DNA of 64,000 nt from 2-02-FULL-55-14 sp964581115 (GTDB taxonomy: Bacteria > Bacteroidota > Ignavibacteria > UBA10030). Under the pieces are notes generated by a model. The model was not told where the DNA came from and did no database searches. It saw only the letters and a list, made by a program, of their open reading frames with translations. The stretch spans positions 19,686 through 83,685 of the forward strand of contig CAZOMY010000009.1 of assembly GCA_964581115.1 (NCBI GenBank), written 5' to 3'. The position numbers were made by a program, and so were the translations under genes. This document shows, piece after piece, positions 52,962-61,238 of this stretch (position 1 is the stretch's first letter; the number at the start of each line of letters is the position of its first letter).

Positions 52962-54193
52962 CCCCGACCCGACAACATCTGATCGTCCTCGGCAGCGGGT
53001 TCGCCTCCTTCAGCCTGCTCAAGCAGATCGACGGATCGCGCTTCGACGTGACGGTGGTGAGCATGCGCAACCACTTTCTGTTCACGCCGCTCCTGCCCAG
53101 CACAACCGTCGGTACGCTTGAGTTCCGAAGCATCGTTGAGCCGGTCCGTGGCGCGCGGGAGGGTCTACGCTTCTATCAAGCCGAGGCGATCGACGTCGAC
53201 GTCGGGCGCAAGGTCGTGCGGTGTCGCAGTATCCTCGAGCAGGGGGAGTTTGAGCTGTCGTACGACCTGTTAGCGATCGGCGTCGGCGCCGACGTCAATA
53301 CGTTCGGCGTGCCGGGCGTCCGCGAGCACGCGGTCTTTCTGAAGGAGGCGGGAGACGCCCGGCGGATCCGACAGACCATCGTCGATGCACTGGAGCACTC
53401 GCAGCATCCCGGACTGGCCGACGAAGAGCGCCGGCGTCTGCGACATTTCGTCGTGGTCGGGGGCGGTCCGACAGGTGTTGAGTTCGCAGCCGAGATGCAT
53501 GACCTCCTGCAAAGCGACCTCCGCAAGCACTACGCCGCGGCCTGGAAGGAGGCGCGGATCACGTTGCTCGAAGCGGGCCCCGGGATCCTCACGAGCTTCG
53601 ATGCGGCGCTCGGCGAGTATACGATCAAGCTCTTCCAGCGTCAGCGCATCGAGGTGCGGACCGGATCACCCGTAGTGAAGGTGGAACCGACCGGCGTGGA
53701 CTTGAAGAGCGGCGAACGGATCCCGTGTGCGCTCGTCGTCTGGTCCACGGGCGTCGTGGCGCGGCCTTTTACGCGGCGGGTGCAACTTCCGAAGGACCGT
53801 TTCGACCGGATCATCACGGACGAATGCTTGAGGGTCGCGGGTGTTGACGGCGTGTATGCATACGGAGACTGTGCGACGATCGGCGAACTTAGCCTGCCGA
53901 TGACGGCGCAGGTGGCGCAACAACAGGGCGCATACCTCGCGAAGGCGCTTCGGAGACGTGTCGAGAGCAAGGATGTGAAGCCGTTCAGATATCGCCACTA
54001 TGGAATGTTGGCATACGTTGGAAGCCATCGTGCGCTCGCCGATCTCTCGAACGTAAAGTGGAAGGGATTCCTGACATTCCTCTTCTGGAGGTCAGTGTAT
54101 CTGACCCGGTTGGTATCCTGGAAAAACAAGATCCTGGTGGTATTTGACTGGGCGAAGACATTGGTGTTTGGCAGAGATCTCAGCCGGTTCTGA
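52958..54193 (+). CDS. NADH dehydrogenase type II-like FAD/NAD(P)-dependent oxidoreductase
   Basis: 411 residues from ATG 52958, overlapping the lipoprotein stop. First Rossmann fold LIVLGSGFASFSLLKQI (FAD), second HFVVVGGGPTGVEFAAEMHDL (NADH), and AYGDCATIGELSLPMTAQVAQQQGAYLA near the FAD-isoalloxazine. The C-terminal LTRLVSWKNKILVVFDWAKTLVFGRD is the amphipathic membrane-binding end of NDH-2. It transfers electrons from NADH to quinone without pumping protons. Co-translation with a receptor and lipoprotein may be accidental or point to a reductive metal-uptake step. Confidence 0.93.
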   Translation: MTPTRQHLIVLGSGFASFSLLKQIDGSRFDVTVVSMRNHFLFTPLLPSTTVGTLEFRSIVEPVRGAREGLRFYQAEAIDVDVGRKVVRCRSILEQGEFELSYDLLAIGVGADVNTFGVPGVREHAVFLKEAGDARRIRQTIVDALEHSQHPGLADEERRRLRHFVVVGGGPTGVEFAAEMHDLLQSDLRKHYAAAWKEARITLLEAGPGILTSFDAALGEYTIKLFQRQRIEVRTGSPVVKVEPTGVDLKSGERIPCALVVWSTGVVARPFTRRVQLPKDRFDRIITDECLRVAGVDGVYAYGDCATIGELSLPMTAQVAQQQGAYLAKALRRRVESKDVKPFRYRHYGMLAYVGSHRALADLSNVKWKGFLTFLFWRSVYLTRLVSWKNKILVVFDWAKTLVFGRDLSRF

Positions 54194-54199
54194 CTCACG

Positions 54200-54228
54200 T
54201 TGACATTACCCCGAATTCCGGCTATCAT
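54200..54228 (+). promoter_or_regulatory. Sigma-70-like promoter for the STAS gene
   Basis: TTGACA at 54200-54205, 17 bp, TATCAT at 54223-54228. Predicted transcription start near 54235, 37 bp before the GTG at 54272. Best promoter match seen in the window. Confidence 0.6.
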
Positions 54229-54271
54229 TTCGGGCCAGTTTGAGCCCACTCCAACGTCTGCAGGAGCCCCC

Positions 54272-54607
54272 GTGACGATCAAACAGAAAATGCATGGCAA
54301 GGTCGCCGTTCTGTCGCTCAAGGGCGACCTGATGGCCGAGCCCGAAACCGCTGACCTCCGTGCGAAGATCAAGCATTTGCTGGATGCCGGATCGAATCAG
54401 GTCGTCGTTGATCTCGCCGGTGTCCGCTACATCAGCAGTACCGGACTCGGAACGCTGATCGCGGCGCTGACGTCCGTCAAGAACAAAGGGGGCGACCTGC
54501 GCTTGGCTGCCGTGACCGAAAAGGTCGAAAGCCTTTTCGTCATTACCCAGCTTGTGAAGGTCTTCAAGGAGTACGATACGGTTGACCGGGCGGTCGAGAG
54601 CTTCTGA
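54272..54607 (+). CDS. STAS-domain protein (anti-anti-sigma factor-like)
   Basis: 111 residues from GTG 54272 with AGGAG 5 bp upstream; a longer frame from 54200 would include the promoter. A single STAS domain: GKVAVLSLKGDLMAEPE, VVVDLAGVRYISSTGLGTLI with the phosphorylatable Ser, and LRLAAVTEKVESLFVITQLVKVF. It has its own promoter and terminator, so it is a monocistronic gene. It is clearly related to, but not a recent copy of, the STAS gene at 27419. No kinase partner nearby. Confidence 0.92.
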   Translation: MTIKQKMHGKVAVLSLKGDLMAEPETADLRAKIKHLLDAGSNQVVVDLAGVRYISSTGLGTLIAALTSVKNKGGDLRLAAVTEKVESLFVITQLVKVFKEYDTVDRAVESF

Positions 54608-54625
54608 CCGACCTGCCTTCCCGTT

Positions 54626-54682
54626 GATGCCCCCGGCGACGCGTTCGGTCTTCTGCTTCGTCACCGGGGGCATCGTCGTTTC
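54626..54682 (+). terminator. Intrinsic terminator after the STAS gene
   Basis: Perfect 11-bp stem GATGCCCCCGG / CCGGGGGCATC around a 27-base loop, followed by GTCGTTTC. The T-run is short. The stem text repeats that of the terminator at 14651. Confidence 0.6.
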
Positions 54683-54699
54683 ACCCGACCACCGCGTCC

Positions 54700-55422
54700 A
54701 TGACGAATTCCCATCACTCCCGCTTCACATGGTGGCACCGCGACGAACTGCAGGTGTTCGTGGTCTACGTCATCCTTTCGTGGTTCTTCACCCGGAACGA
54801 GATCCTGCAGGCCCGCCTGTTCGTCCTTTGTGGACTTATTCTCCTGCTCCCGTGGCTCTTCCGGTGGCTTGGCGGCCTGCGGCGCACCGGTCGGGGGCCG
54901 GCCGTGATCGATCACGTGCTCTCCGGAACGTTGCGGCACCTCCCGCCGCTGGCGTGGGACCGTTCCCGGCTCTATTATAGCTTCTGGTCCGCTGCGATCG
55001 TCCTGATCCTGTTCGCTCACCGGCTCGAGTTGGCACTGACCGTTCCTGAGTACGCAGCGCCCCTCGATGTCTATTGGGTCCTCTTCCTCGGCTGGTACGG
55101 GCTCGTGTGGTCCGCCGTGACCCTTTACCTCGTCACCAAGTGGAAGCACGATCGACGGCCGGAGGATCATCGCTTCTGGGAGGGTCTTGTCGGGAGCATG
55201 TTCTTCTACCACGGTCTGCCCCCGAAGAACCGGCTGGTCACCTTCGTGGCCGGATTCATCCTTGGAGGCGTTCCGACGGGGTTTGCCGTGACGCTTGATC
55301 CGACCGATCCGTCTTCGTTGCGGACGGCGGCCTACCTCATCATTCCCGTGGCCGGCCTGATCCTCTTCGGCGCCGCATACGCGTCTCGATGGGTTGGTAC
55401 CACAGAATCGGGAGAGGTTTAG
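54700..55422 (+). CDS. Multi-pass membrane protein of unknown function
   Basis: 240 residues with about six membrane segments (ELQVFVVYVILSWFF, LFVLCGLILLLPWLF, SFWSAAIVLILFAHRL, VYWVLFLGWYGLVWSAVTLYLV, LVTFVAGFILGGVPTGFAV, YLIIPVAGLILFGAAY). A cytoplasmic loop WKHDRRPEDHRFWEG and HGLPPKNR is charged. No known family recognised. It begins 26 bp after the STAS terminator hairpin. Confidence 0.75.
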   Translation: MTNSHHSRFTWWHRDELQVFVVYVILSWFFTRNEILQARLFVLCGLILLLPWLFRWLGGLRRTGRGPAVIDHVLSGTLRHLPPLAWDRSRLYYSFWSAAIVLILFAHRLELALTVPEYAAPLDVYWVLFLGWYGLVWSAVTLYLVTKWKHDRRPEDHRFWEGLVGSMFFYHGLPPKNRLVTFVAGFILGGVPTGFAVTLDPTDPSSLRTAAYLIIPVAGLILFGAAYASRWVGTTESGEV

Positions 55423-55460
55423 AGGGGTGGGACGATATCGAAGGGGGGAGATGTATGACC

Positions 55461-55562
55461 AGATCTTGGCGCTTGGCACTTGATGTTGAGTGATGATGCT
55501 TGGCGCTTGACGGCTCTCAAGCACCAAGCGCCAGGACACATGATCAAGATCCAAGCACCAAC
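55461..55562. repeat. 7-bp array facing its own inverted copy (CTTGGCG-like)
   Basis: Left side: CTTGGCG, CTTGGCA, CTTGATG, TTGAGTG, ATGATGC, TTGGCGC, TTGACGG. Right side, complementary: CAAGCAC, CAAGCGC, CAGGACA, CATGATC, AAGATCC, AAGCACC. The centre TGGCGCTTGA ... TCAAGCACCAAGCGCCA can fold with a one-heptad slip. It lies 77 bp upstream of the transglutaminase start. Confidence 0.75.
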
Positions 55563-55638
55563 AGTGCGCACGGCCGATGCTCTTGGTGTGAGGGATCAGC
55601 AGCCGACCGGTCCATCATCTCAAAAGAACAAGGGTACT

Positions 55639-57081
55639 ATGAAGCACCTTCTCAGCCTGATCCTCCTTATCCTCACCACGGCATCGGCACAGGATGGTCT
55701 GCGCCCCCGCATCGACAGCCTCGAATCGATCGGAGCGTTCGCGCAGGCGACCGAACTCTTGACGCAACGGCTGGCCACCGAACGTCAGGTTGAACATCGG
55801 CGCACGTGGCAATGGGAGATCGACCGGTTGCGGCGCATCAGGCTCGACTATTCGACGACGCGCGAACGACTGTGGTCGCAGTTGCAGCGGTCGGTGCGCG
55901 ACGTGACGCGCGAGGAATTCGAGCAGTGGATCGACGAGGGGCGCTTCGACCGCCGCGTCATCGACGGCGAAGAGCGCTTCATGTACACCAGCCGCAGCAA
56001 TCTCTTCTGGCGCTACGCCGACGTCGCCGCCCGGCGTATCACCCCCCCCAACGATTCGGCGTTCGAGCGGGCTGTGTGGGAGAATGCCCTCGCGATCACC
56101 AGGGCGGCGGAGACCGAGGGAAAGCCCTACGTCCTCCCGAAGCGCTTCAGCGTCCGGATGCGGGTGACGGCCGATCCGGCCGGCCTCAAGGACGGCGCAC
56201 TCGTACGGGCGTGGCTGCCGGTCCCGCGCGCGTTCCCGTTCCAGACCGACATCCGCCTGGTGCGGTCCTCGGCCCCCGCCACGCTCGATCACGAGCAGAG
56301 TCCCATCCGCTCGGCATACATGGAACAGCGTTGGATGGGTGACTCGACCATCGCGTTCGAGGTCGAGTATGAGTATACGCACTACGGCATCCGTTTCCCT
56401 CTGCATCCATCCCTCGTCGAGCAGACCGATCCTTCCGACCCGGCGGTGCGCGACTTCACCGGCGAGGCGCCGCACGTCGTCTTCAGCGACACCATCCGCG
56501 CACTGGCTCGGTCGATCGCCGCGGAGGCGAACGGACCGCTGGAGACGGCGCGGGCCTACTACGACTGGATCGCGGAGAACATCCAATACTCGTATGCGCG
56601 CGAGTATTCGACCATCCGCAATCTCTCCGAGTATTGTCTGATGAACCGGTATGGCGATTGCGGCCAGGAGGCGCTGCTCTTCATCACGCTCTGCCGGGTC
56701 AGCGGCATCCCAGCACGCTGGCAATCAGGATGGTTCACCTTCCCCGGGGGCAAGACGAACCATGACTGGGCGGAGATCTACATCAAGCCATGGGGCTGGA
56801 TCCCCGTCGACCCGTACATGGGCATCTTCGCCCGGCAGTATCTCACGTCGCTCGGTCCGGAGGAACAACAAACGGTCCTCGACTTCTATTTCGGCGGCCT
56901 GGATGCATACCGCATCGCCGCCAACAGCGATCATAGCCAGCAACTGCGTCCGGCCAAGCGCGGCCTGCGGTCGGACGACGTGGACTTCCAGAGGGGAGAA
57001 TTGGAAGCCGACGGAACGAATCTCTACTTTGACGTCATGTCCTACCGGGTCGATGTGACCGAACGCCCCTCCGCCCGCTGA
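55639..57081 (+). CDS. Secreted transglutaminase-like protein
   Basis: 480 residues from ATG 55639; the in-frame stretch from 55480 is repeat text. Signal peptide MKHLLSLILLILTTASAQ. The N-terminal ~300 residues are helical then beta-rich. The transglutaminase-like core has the Cys-His-Asp triad: C341 in RYGDCGQEALLFITLCR, H375 in NHDWAEIYI, D391 in WIPVDPYMG. Bacterial members act as cysteine proteases or amidases outside the cytoplasm more often than as cross-linkers. The next gene, also secreted, follows after 46 bp. Confidence 0.88.
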   Translation: MKHLLSLILLILTTASAQDGLRPRIDSLESIGAFAQATELLTQRLATERQVEHRRTWQWEIDRLRRIRLDYSTTRERLWSQLQRSVRDVTREEFEQWIDEGRFDRRVIDGEERFMYTSRSNLFWRYADVAARRITPPNDSAFERAVWENALAITRAAETEGKPYVLPKRFSVRMRVTADPAGLKDGALVRAWLPVPRAFPFQTDIRLVRSSAPATLDHEQSPIRSAYMEQRWMGDSTIAFEVEYEYTHYGIRFPLHPSLVEQTDPSDPAVRDFTGEAPHVVFSDTIRALARSIAAEANGPLETARAYYDWIAENIQYSYAREYSTIRNLSEYCLMNRYGDCGQEALLFITLCRVSGIPARWQSGWFTFPGGKTNHDWAEIYIKPWGWIPVDPYMGIFARQYLTSLGPEEQQTVLDFYFGGLDAYRIAANSDHSQQLRPAKRGLRSDDVDFQRGELEADGTNLYFDVMSYRVDVTERPSAR

Positions 57082-57127
57082 CGGTCCGGCGCACCATCAA
57101 GGCTGTACGAATGAGAAAGGAATGTCC

Positions 57128-57916
57128 ATGCAACGCCTGATCGTACCATTCCTCATCCTTGCCGTCGGCGCCTCGGCTCAGGAGGTGTCGCTCACCTACC
57201 GGTTCAAGAAGGGAGAGACCGTACGCACCAAGGAGTTGACCACGCAGGTCGTCACGTCCGAAGCGATGGGTGGGACACAGACCATCAAGAACACGCGCTA
57301 TACGAAGATGGTAATCGGCAACGTTTCGAACGATGGCACCGCCGAGATGGTTCGGAGCACCGATTCGTCCTGGATGACGCGCAATGCCCAGCCGTTCTCC
57401 AGTCCGCAGGCCTCAGCCTCGGAGAAGGTGGCATTCAAGCTGACGATCGACAAGTATGGCAAAGTGGTCGACGCTTCGCCGGTCGAAGCTCCGACGGATG
57501 CGATCTCGCAGCAGATGACCGCCTCCATGGCGCAGCAATTCAAGAACAATCCGGGTTTCCCGGCAAAGAAGGTGAAGGTCGGCGATTCATGGAGCGACGA
57601 GGTGACGAACAACCAGCCGACGCCGAGCGGCACCCTCACGACGACGATCAAACTAACGACGACCCTTGAAAAGCTCGACAAGGTCAACGGGATCGACGTG
57701 GCCGTGATGAAGGTCAACGGAACCCTCAGCGGAGAGCTGGGAGCAGGAATGGGAACGATCACGGGCACGGTGACCGGTTCGCGGCATTTTGCATACAAGC
57801 TCGGATACGAGATGCAGTCGGTCACCGAGACGGAGCAGACGATGGACATTGCCACGCCGCAGGGGAACATGGTAATGCAGACGAAATTGCGCCAGGAGAG
57901 GGAGAGGATGAAGTAG
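57128..57916 (+). CDS. DUF6263-like secreted protein
   Basis: 262 residues from ATG 57128, chosen because AGGA lies 6 bp upstream; ATG 57122 directly touches that site. Signal peptide MQRLIVPFLILAVGASAQ. Mature part starts EVSLTYRFKKGETVRTKE, then repeated beta text (FKLTIDKYGKVVDASPVE, KVKVGDSWSDEVTNNQPTPSG, GTITGTVTGSRHFAYKLGYEM). This layout matches DUF6263-type proteins, function unknown. Likely periplasmic. A heptad array begins at its stop codon. Confidence 0.7.
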   Translation: MQRLIVPFLILAVGASAQEVSLTYRFKKGETVRTKELTTQVVTSEAMGGTQTIKNTRYTKMVIGNVSNDGTAEMVRSTDSSWMTRNAQPFSSPQASASEKVAFKLTIDKYGKVVDASPVEAPTDAISQQMTASMAQQFKNNPGFPAKKVKVGDSWSDEVTNNQPTPSGTLTTTIKLTTTLEKLDKVNGIDVAVMKVNGTLSGELGAGMGTITGTVTGSRHFAYKLGYEMQSVTETEQTMDIATPQGNMVMQTKLRQERERMK

Positions 57917-57992
57917 GGAGAGAGAAGAATGGAGCAGGGAGTTGGGAGTAGGGAGATGGGAGCGAAGGGTGGTCAGTGATCAGTGATCAGTG
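57917..57992. repeat. 7-bp array, GGGAGTA-like changing to ATCAGTG-like
   Basis: From the stop codon onward: GGGAGAG, AGAAGAA, TGGAGCA, GGGAGTT, GGGAGTA, GGGAGAT, GGGAGCG, AAGGGTG, GTCAGTG, ATCAGTG, ATCAGTG. The change of unit type keeps the 7-bp register. Confidence 0.88.
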
Positions 57993-58022
57993 ACCGACGC
58001 CTGCGGGTGTGCTGGACCCGCC

Positions 58023-58050
58023 AAAGGGCTTGGGATCTCCCCAGGCCCTT
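58023..58050. terminator. Terminator-like hairpin before the AddA-like gene
   Basis: AAGGGCTTGGG / CCCAGGCCCTT, eleven pairs with one G-T-type mismatch and a five-base loop, followed by CGGATTTCG. No strong T-run, so it may be an RNA-stabilising or transcription-attenuating hairpin. Confidence 0.4.
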
Positions 58051-58124
58051 CGGATTTCGAATTTGTTTCGCATTTTCACTATGCGACCGCTTCGCGGCGT
58101 ATTTCGTGCTTAGTATTCCTTCTT

Positions 58125-61100
58125 GTGGCATCACCCCTACCTCCCATATCACAGATCCGCTTTCCCGACTTCCGCGTCGTGACGGCTTCGGCCGGCTCGG
58201 GCAAGACCCGCACGCTCACCCGAAGGTATTTGCAGCTCCTGCTCAGTCCCGGCGTCGCCCACAACAAACCCGGCAACATCCTCGCCATCACGTTCACGAA
58301 CAACGCGGCGGCGGAGATGAAGGGGCGCATCCTCGGGCTTCTGAAATCGCTCGCGCTCAACGACGTGGAACTCGTCGACGAGGTCGCCGGCCTGACCGGC
58401 ATCGATGCGCGCCAACTGCCCGTCCGGGCCGAAGCGCTGCTCGAATCGATCTTCTCGGCCTATTCCGAATTCCAGGTCCGCACGATCGACTCGTTCCTTT
58501 CCAACGTTTTCAAGGCCGCCGCCGTCGAGTTCGGCTATCCCCCCGATTATGCGATCGCCCTCTCCGCCGACCCCCTGCTCGACAAGGCTTTTCAAGAGTA
58601 TGCGCTTCGCCTGACGGACGATCCCGAAGGCCGGCAGCTGCTCCGAGAACTCGTTCGCCTGCAGGATGAGCAGCGGAACGACGACGACCCGTACCTGTGG
58701 GACCCGTACCAGGCCATCACGGCCAAAGTGCGAAACCTCTACCGTGAAACGGCCCGGATCCCCGAACCCATCCATGTGCCGCATCTTGGAAATGCACACG
58801 CCGCGGCGCGTGAGTGCATTGTCGAAGCTGCGCGGGAACTACGCCGCTTCGTCGCCTCGTCCGGCCTCGACGTCAACAAACGTCTGCTGAATGATCTCGA
58901 TGAAGCAGCCCAAGGACGCTTACAGGTCGCGGTCTCGCGAACCGTGAAGACAACGGTCTTCAACGCCGGTCGCACCAAAGCGCAGAAGGAAGCCGTGCAA
59001 CGGCTCGCCCCGACGGCGGGACAGCTGCTGCAGGCCTACAATGATGCGCTTCGTGCGTACGGGCTGCTCCAAGCGCGGCGGACCTTCGTTCCGTACGCCA
59101 CCGCCTTACGCATGATGGAAGAGACCCTCGACGCCATCAAGCGACGCGAAGGGACGGTCTTGCTCGACGATGTCAACCGCACGCTCGGCGCCTTTCTGGT
59201 GCAGGAACGATTGCCGGAAGTGTATGTCAAGTTGGGCGACCGCCTTTCGCACTACCTCATCGACGAATTCCAGGACACCTCGCCGATCCAGTACAATGCT
59301 CTGCGGCCGCTTTGGGAGGAGGCTGTTTCGGAGCCGAAGGGTTCATTGTTCGTCGTCGGCGACACGAAGCAATCGATCTACGGATTCCGCGGAGCCGACT
59401 ACCGCATCATGCGGCAGATGTTGCGTGAAGAGGTGTTTCCTTCGGCGCCGCGACACGTGGCGACGCTGGAAAAGAACTGGCGCAGCCGCCGCAGCATCGT
59501 CGAATTCAACCGCGCGGTCTTCCGGCAGGCACTCGCCGCGTCAGACCTGAGCGAAGCCGGCGAGGCCAGCGGCCTGACGACCGATCAGCAGGAGGTCGCT
59601 GACCCTGCCCTTCCGCCCGGTCGTGTGCGTGTGATCTCCATTCCGGCCACCGCGTCGGAACTCAACGAGCCGACCGATCACGGCCAAGCGGAGCTCGACG
59701 CTGTCGCGCGAATCGTGTGGGGCTGGCACGAACAGGGGTATCCGTGGCGCGACATCGCCGTTCTGACCCCCGCGAACGCCAACGTCGTACGTGTCTCGGC
59801 TCGACTCAATACGCATCCTGCGGGACCCATACCCTTCATCTCGCAGAGCAGTCTCGACATCCGCCACCGTCCGCTCATCAACGACCTCCTGTCGCTGCTG
59901 CAATTCCTCGATGCGCCGGTGGACGACGTTGCTCTGGCATCGTTCCTGCTGAGCGACCTCTTCGACCGATCGGACTCCGGGCTGTCGCGCGACGAGGTAC
60001 GGGCCATGCTCCTTGCGCGCGCGGGATCCGCACATCGCGTCGCGCTGTACCACGTCCTTCGTGCCCGCCATCCGGAGGTCTGGCGGGAGCGTTTCGATCA
60101 GCTGCTCTCACGCGTCGGATACCGTCCCCTCTACGACCTCGTCGCCGAGGTGATGAAGGCCTACCGGGTGTTCGAACGCTTTCCCGACGAAGAGGCGGCA
60201 CTGGCGCGGTTCCTCGAGACCGTGCGCGAGCTCGAAGCGACCGGTACGAACAGCGTGCGCGACCTGATCGACGCTGCCAACGGCGTGGGTACCGACGTAT
60301 CGTGGGATCTCCCGGTGCCGCGGGGCCACAACGCCGTCACCGTCATGACCGTGCACAAAGCCAAAGGACTCGGGTTCAGGGCGGTCTGCGTCCTGCTGTA
60401 TCCGCATAACGTCAGGGTCGACCAGCCGATCATCGTGCCGTCGGAGGAAGAGCCCGGCAGCGTTGAGCTGTGGCGCGTCGATGCAGAAGATGCGGAACGG
60501 CATCCGGAACTTGCGCCGATCTACCGGCAGGCCAAACTCCGCAAAGACGTGGACGAGCTCAATTCGCTCTACGTGTCGCTGACGCGGGCTGAGGTCGAGA
60601 TGGCCGTCGTGTCGGTGTATCGGAAAGAAGAGGACCTGCCCCACCGGCTTCTGCCACCGGCGACGCCGGAGGAACTCGTTGCACCGCCGGCCGAGCCCTC
60701 GCCATTCGTCGAAGTGCCCGAAGCCCGTCGGTCGCATGTCGCGCCCGAGGAGCCGCCGGTAGAAACGCCGGAACCGGCCTGGCACGCGAAGGAGCTCCGC
60801 CGCGGCGATTTGCTGCATGCGATCCTGTCGAAGGTCGAAACGCTGGGCGAGGACCTCGACGCCCAGATCGCAGCGGCGCTCGACGAAGTACGGCCGGAGT
60901 CGGAAGGTTGGAGCCGCGAGGCCCTCGGTTCTACTGCGGCGGCGTTCCTGATGACCGAAGCGGTGCGTCCGTTCTTTGAAGAGCGGAACGGGAGAGAGGT
61001 GTGGACGGAACGCGAGATCGTTTCGAAGGAGGGACAGCTGTTCCGAATGGACCGCGTCCTCGTGGAACGCGAGATGGTGACGGTCGTTGACTTCAAGACG

Positions 61101-61238
61101 GGCGGTCGTGAGATGGAGGAGAAGTACCGCAAGCAGGTGAAGGGCTACTTGGACCTGCTGCAAGACCTTTTTCCCGGCAGAACGATGCGGGGGGTGCTGG
61201 CGTACATCGACCGGGGTCTCGTCGTGGAGGTCGCATGA
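58125..61238 (+). CDS. AddA/RecB-like UvrD-family helicase-nuclease
   Basis: 1037 residues from GTG 58125; earlier in-frame starts would run through the hairpin region. Walker A VTASAGSGKTRTLTRRYL at about 19-36, motif Ia ILAITFTNNAAAEMKGRI, motif II HYLIDEFQDTSPIQYN, motif III FVVGDTKQSIYGFRGAD, motif VI region YVSLTRAEVEMAVV. The C-terminal PD-(D/E)XK nuclease has FRMDRVLVE and VVDFKTGG and, near the end, YRKQVKGYLDLL. With the next gene it would resect double-strand breaks. The two genes share an ATGA overlap. AddA is favoured over RecB because the partner is AddB-like. Confidence 0.9.
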   Translation: MASPLPPISQIRFPDFRVVTASAGSGKTRTLTRRYLQLLLSPGVAHNKPGNILAITFTNNAAAEMKGRILGLLKSLALNDVELVDEVAGLTGIDARQLPVRAEALLESIFSAYSEFQVRTIDSFLSNVFKAAAVEFGYPPDYAIALSADPLLDKAFQEYALRLTDDPEGRQLLRELVRLQDEQRNDDDPYLWDPYQAITAKVRNLYRETARIPEPIHVPHLGNAHAAARECIVEAARELRRFVASSGLDVNKRLLNDLDEAAQGRLQVAVSRTVKTTVFNAGRTKAQKEAVQRLAPTAGQLLQAYNDALRAYGLLQARRTFVPYATALRMMEETLDAIKRREGTVLLDDVNRTLGAFLVQERLPEVYVKLGDRLSHYLIDEFQDTSPIQYNALRPLWEEAVSEPKGSLFVVGDTKQSIYGFRGADYRIMRQMLREEVFPSAPRHVATLEKNWRSRRSIVEFNRAVFRQALAASDLSEAGEASGLTTDQQEVADPALPPGRVRVISIPATASELNEPTDHGQAELDAVARIVWGWHEQGYPWRDIAVLTPANANVVRVSARLNTHPAGPIPFISQSSLDIRHRPLINDLLSLLQFLDAPVDDVALASFLLSDLFDRSDSGLSRDEVRAMLLARAGSAHRVALYHVLRARHPEVWRERFDQLLSRVGYRPLYDLVAEVMKAYRVFERFPDEEAALARFLETVRELEATGTNSVRDLIDAANGVGTDVSWDLPVPRGHNAVTVMTVHKAKGLGFRAVCVLLYPHNVRVDQPIIVPSEEEPGSVELWRVDAEDAERHPELAPIYRQAKLRKDVDELNSLYVSLTRAEVEMAVVSVYRKEEDLPHRLLPPATPEELVAPPAEPSPFVEVPEARRSHVAPEEPPVETPEPAWHAKELRRGDLLHAILSKVETLGEDLDAQIAAALDEVRPESEGWSREALGSTAAAFLMTEAVRPFFEERNGREVWTEREIVSKEGQLFRMDRVLVEREMVTVVDFKTGGREMEEKYRKQVKGYLDLLQDLFPGRTMRGVLAYIDRGLVVEVA

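Noticed and set aside
60108..61163. Long antisense frames inside the AddA-like gene, and similarly 55615-56724 in the transglutaminase and 35742-36716 in the propeller kinase
   Set aside because: All are antisense shadows of genes with catalytic motifs; none has a start signal or recognisable domain.
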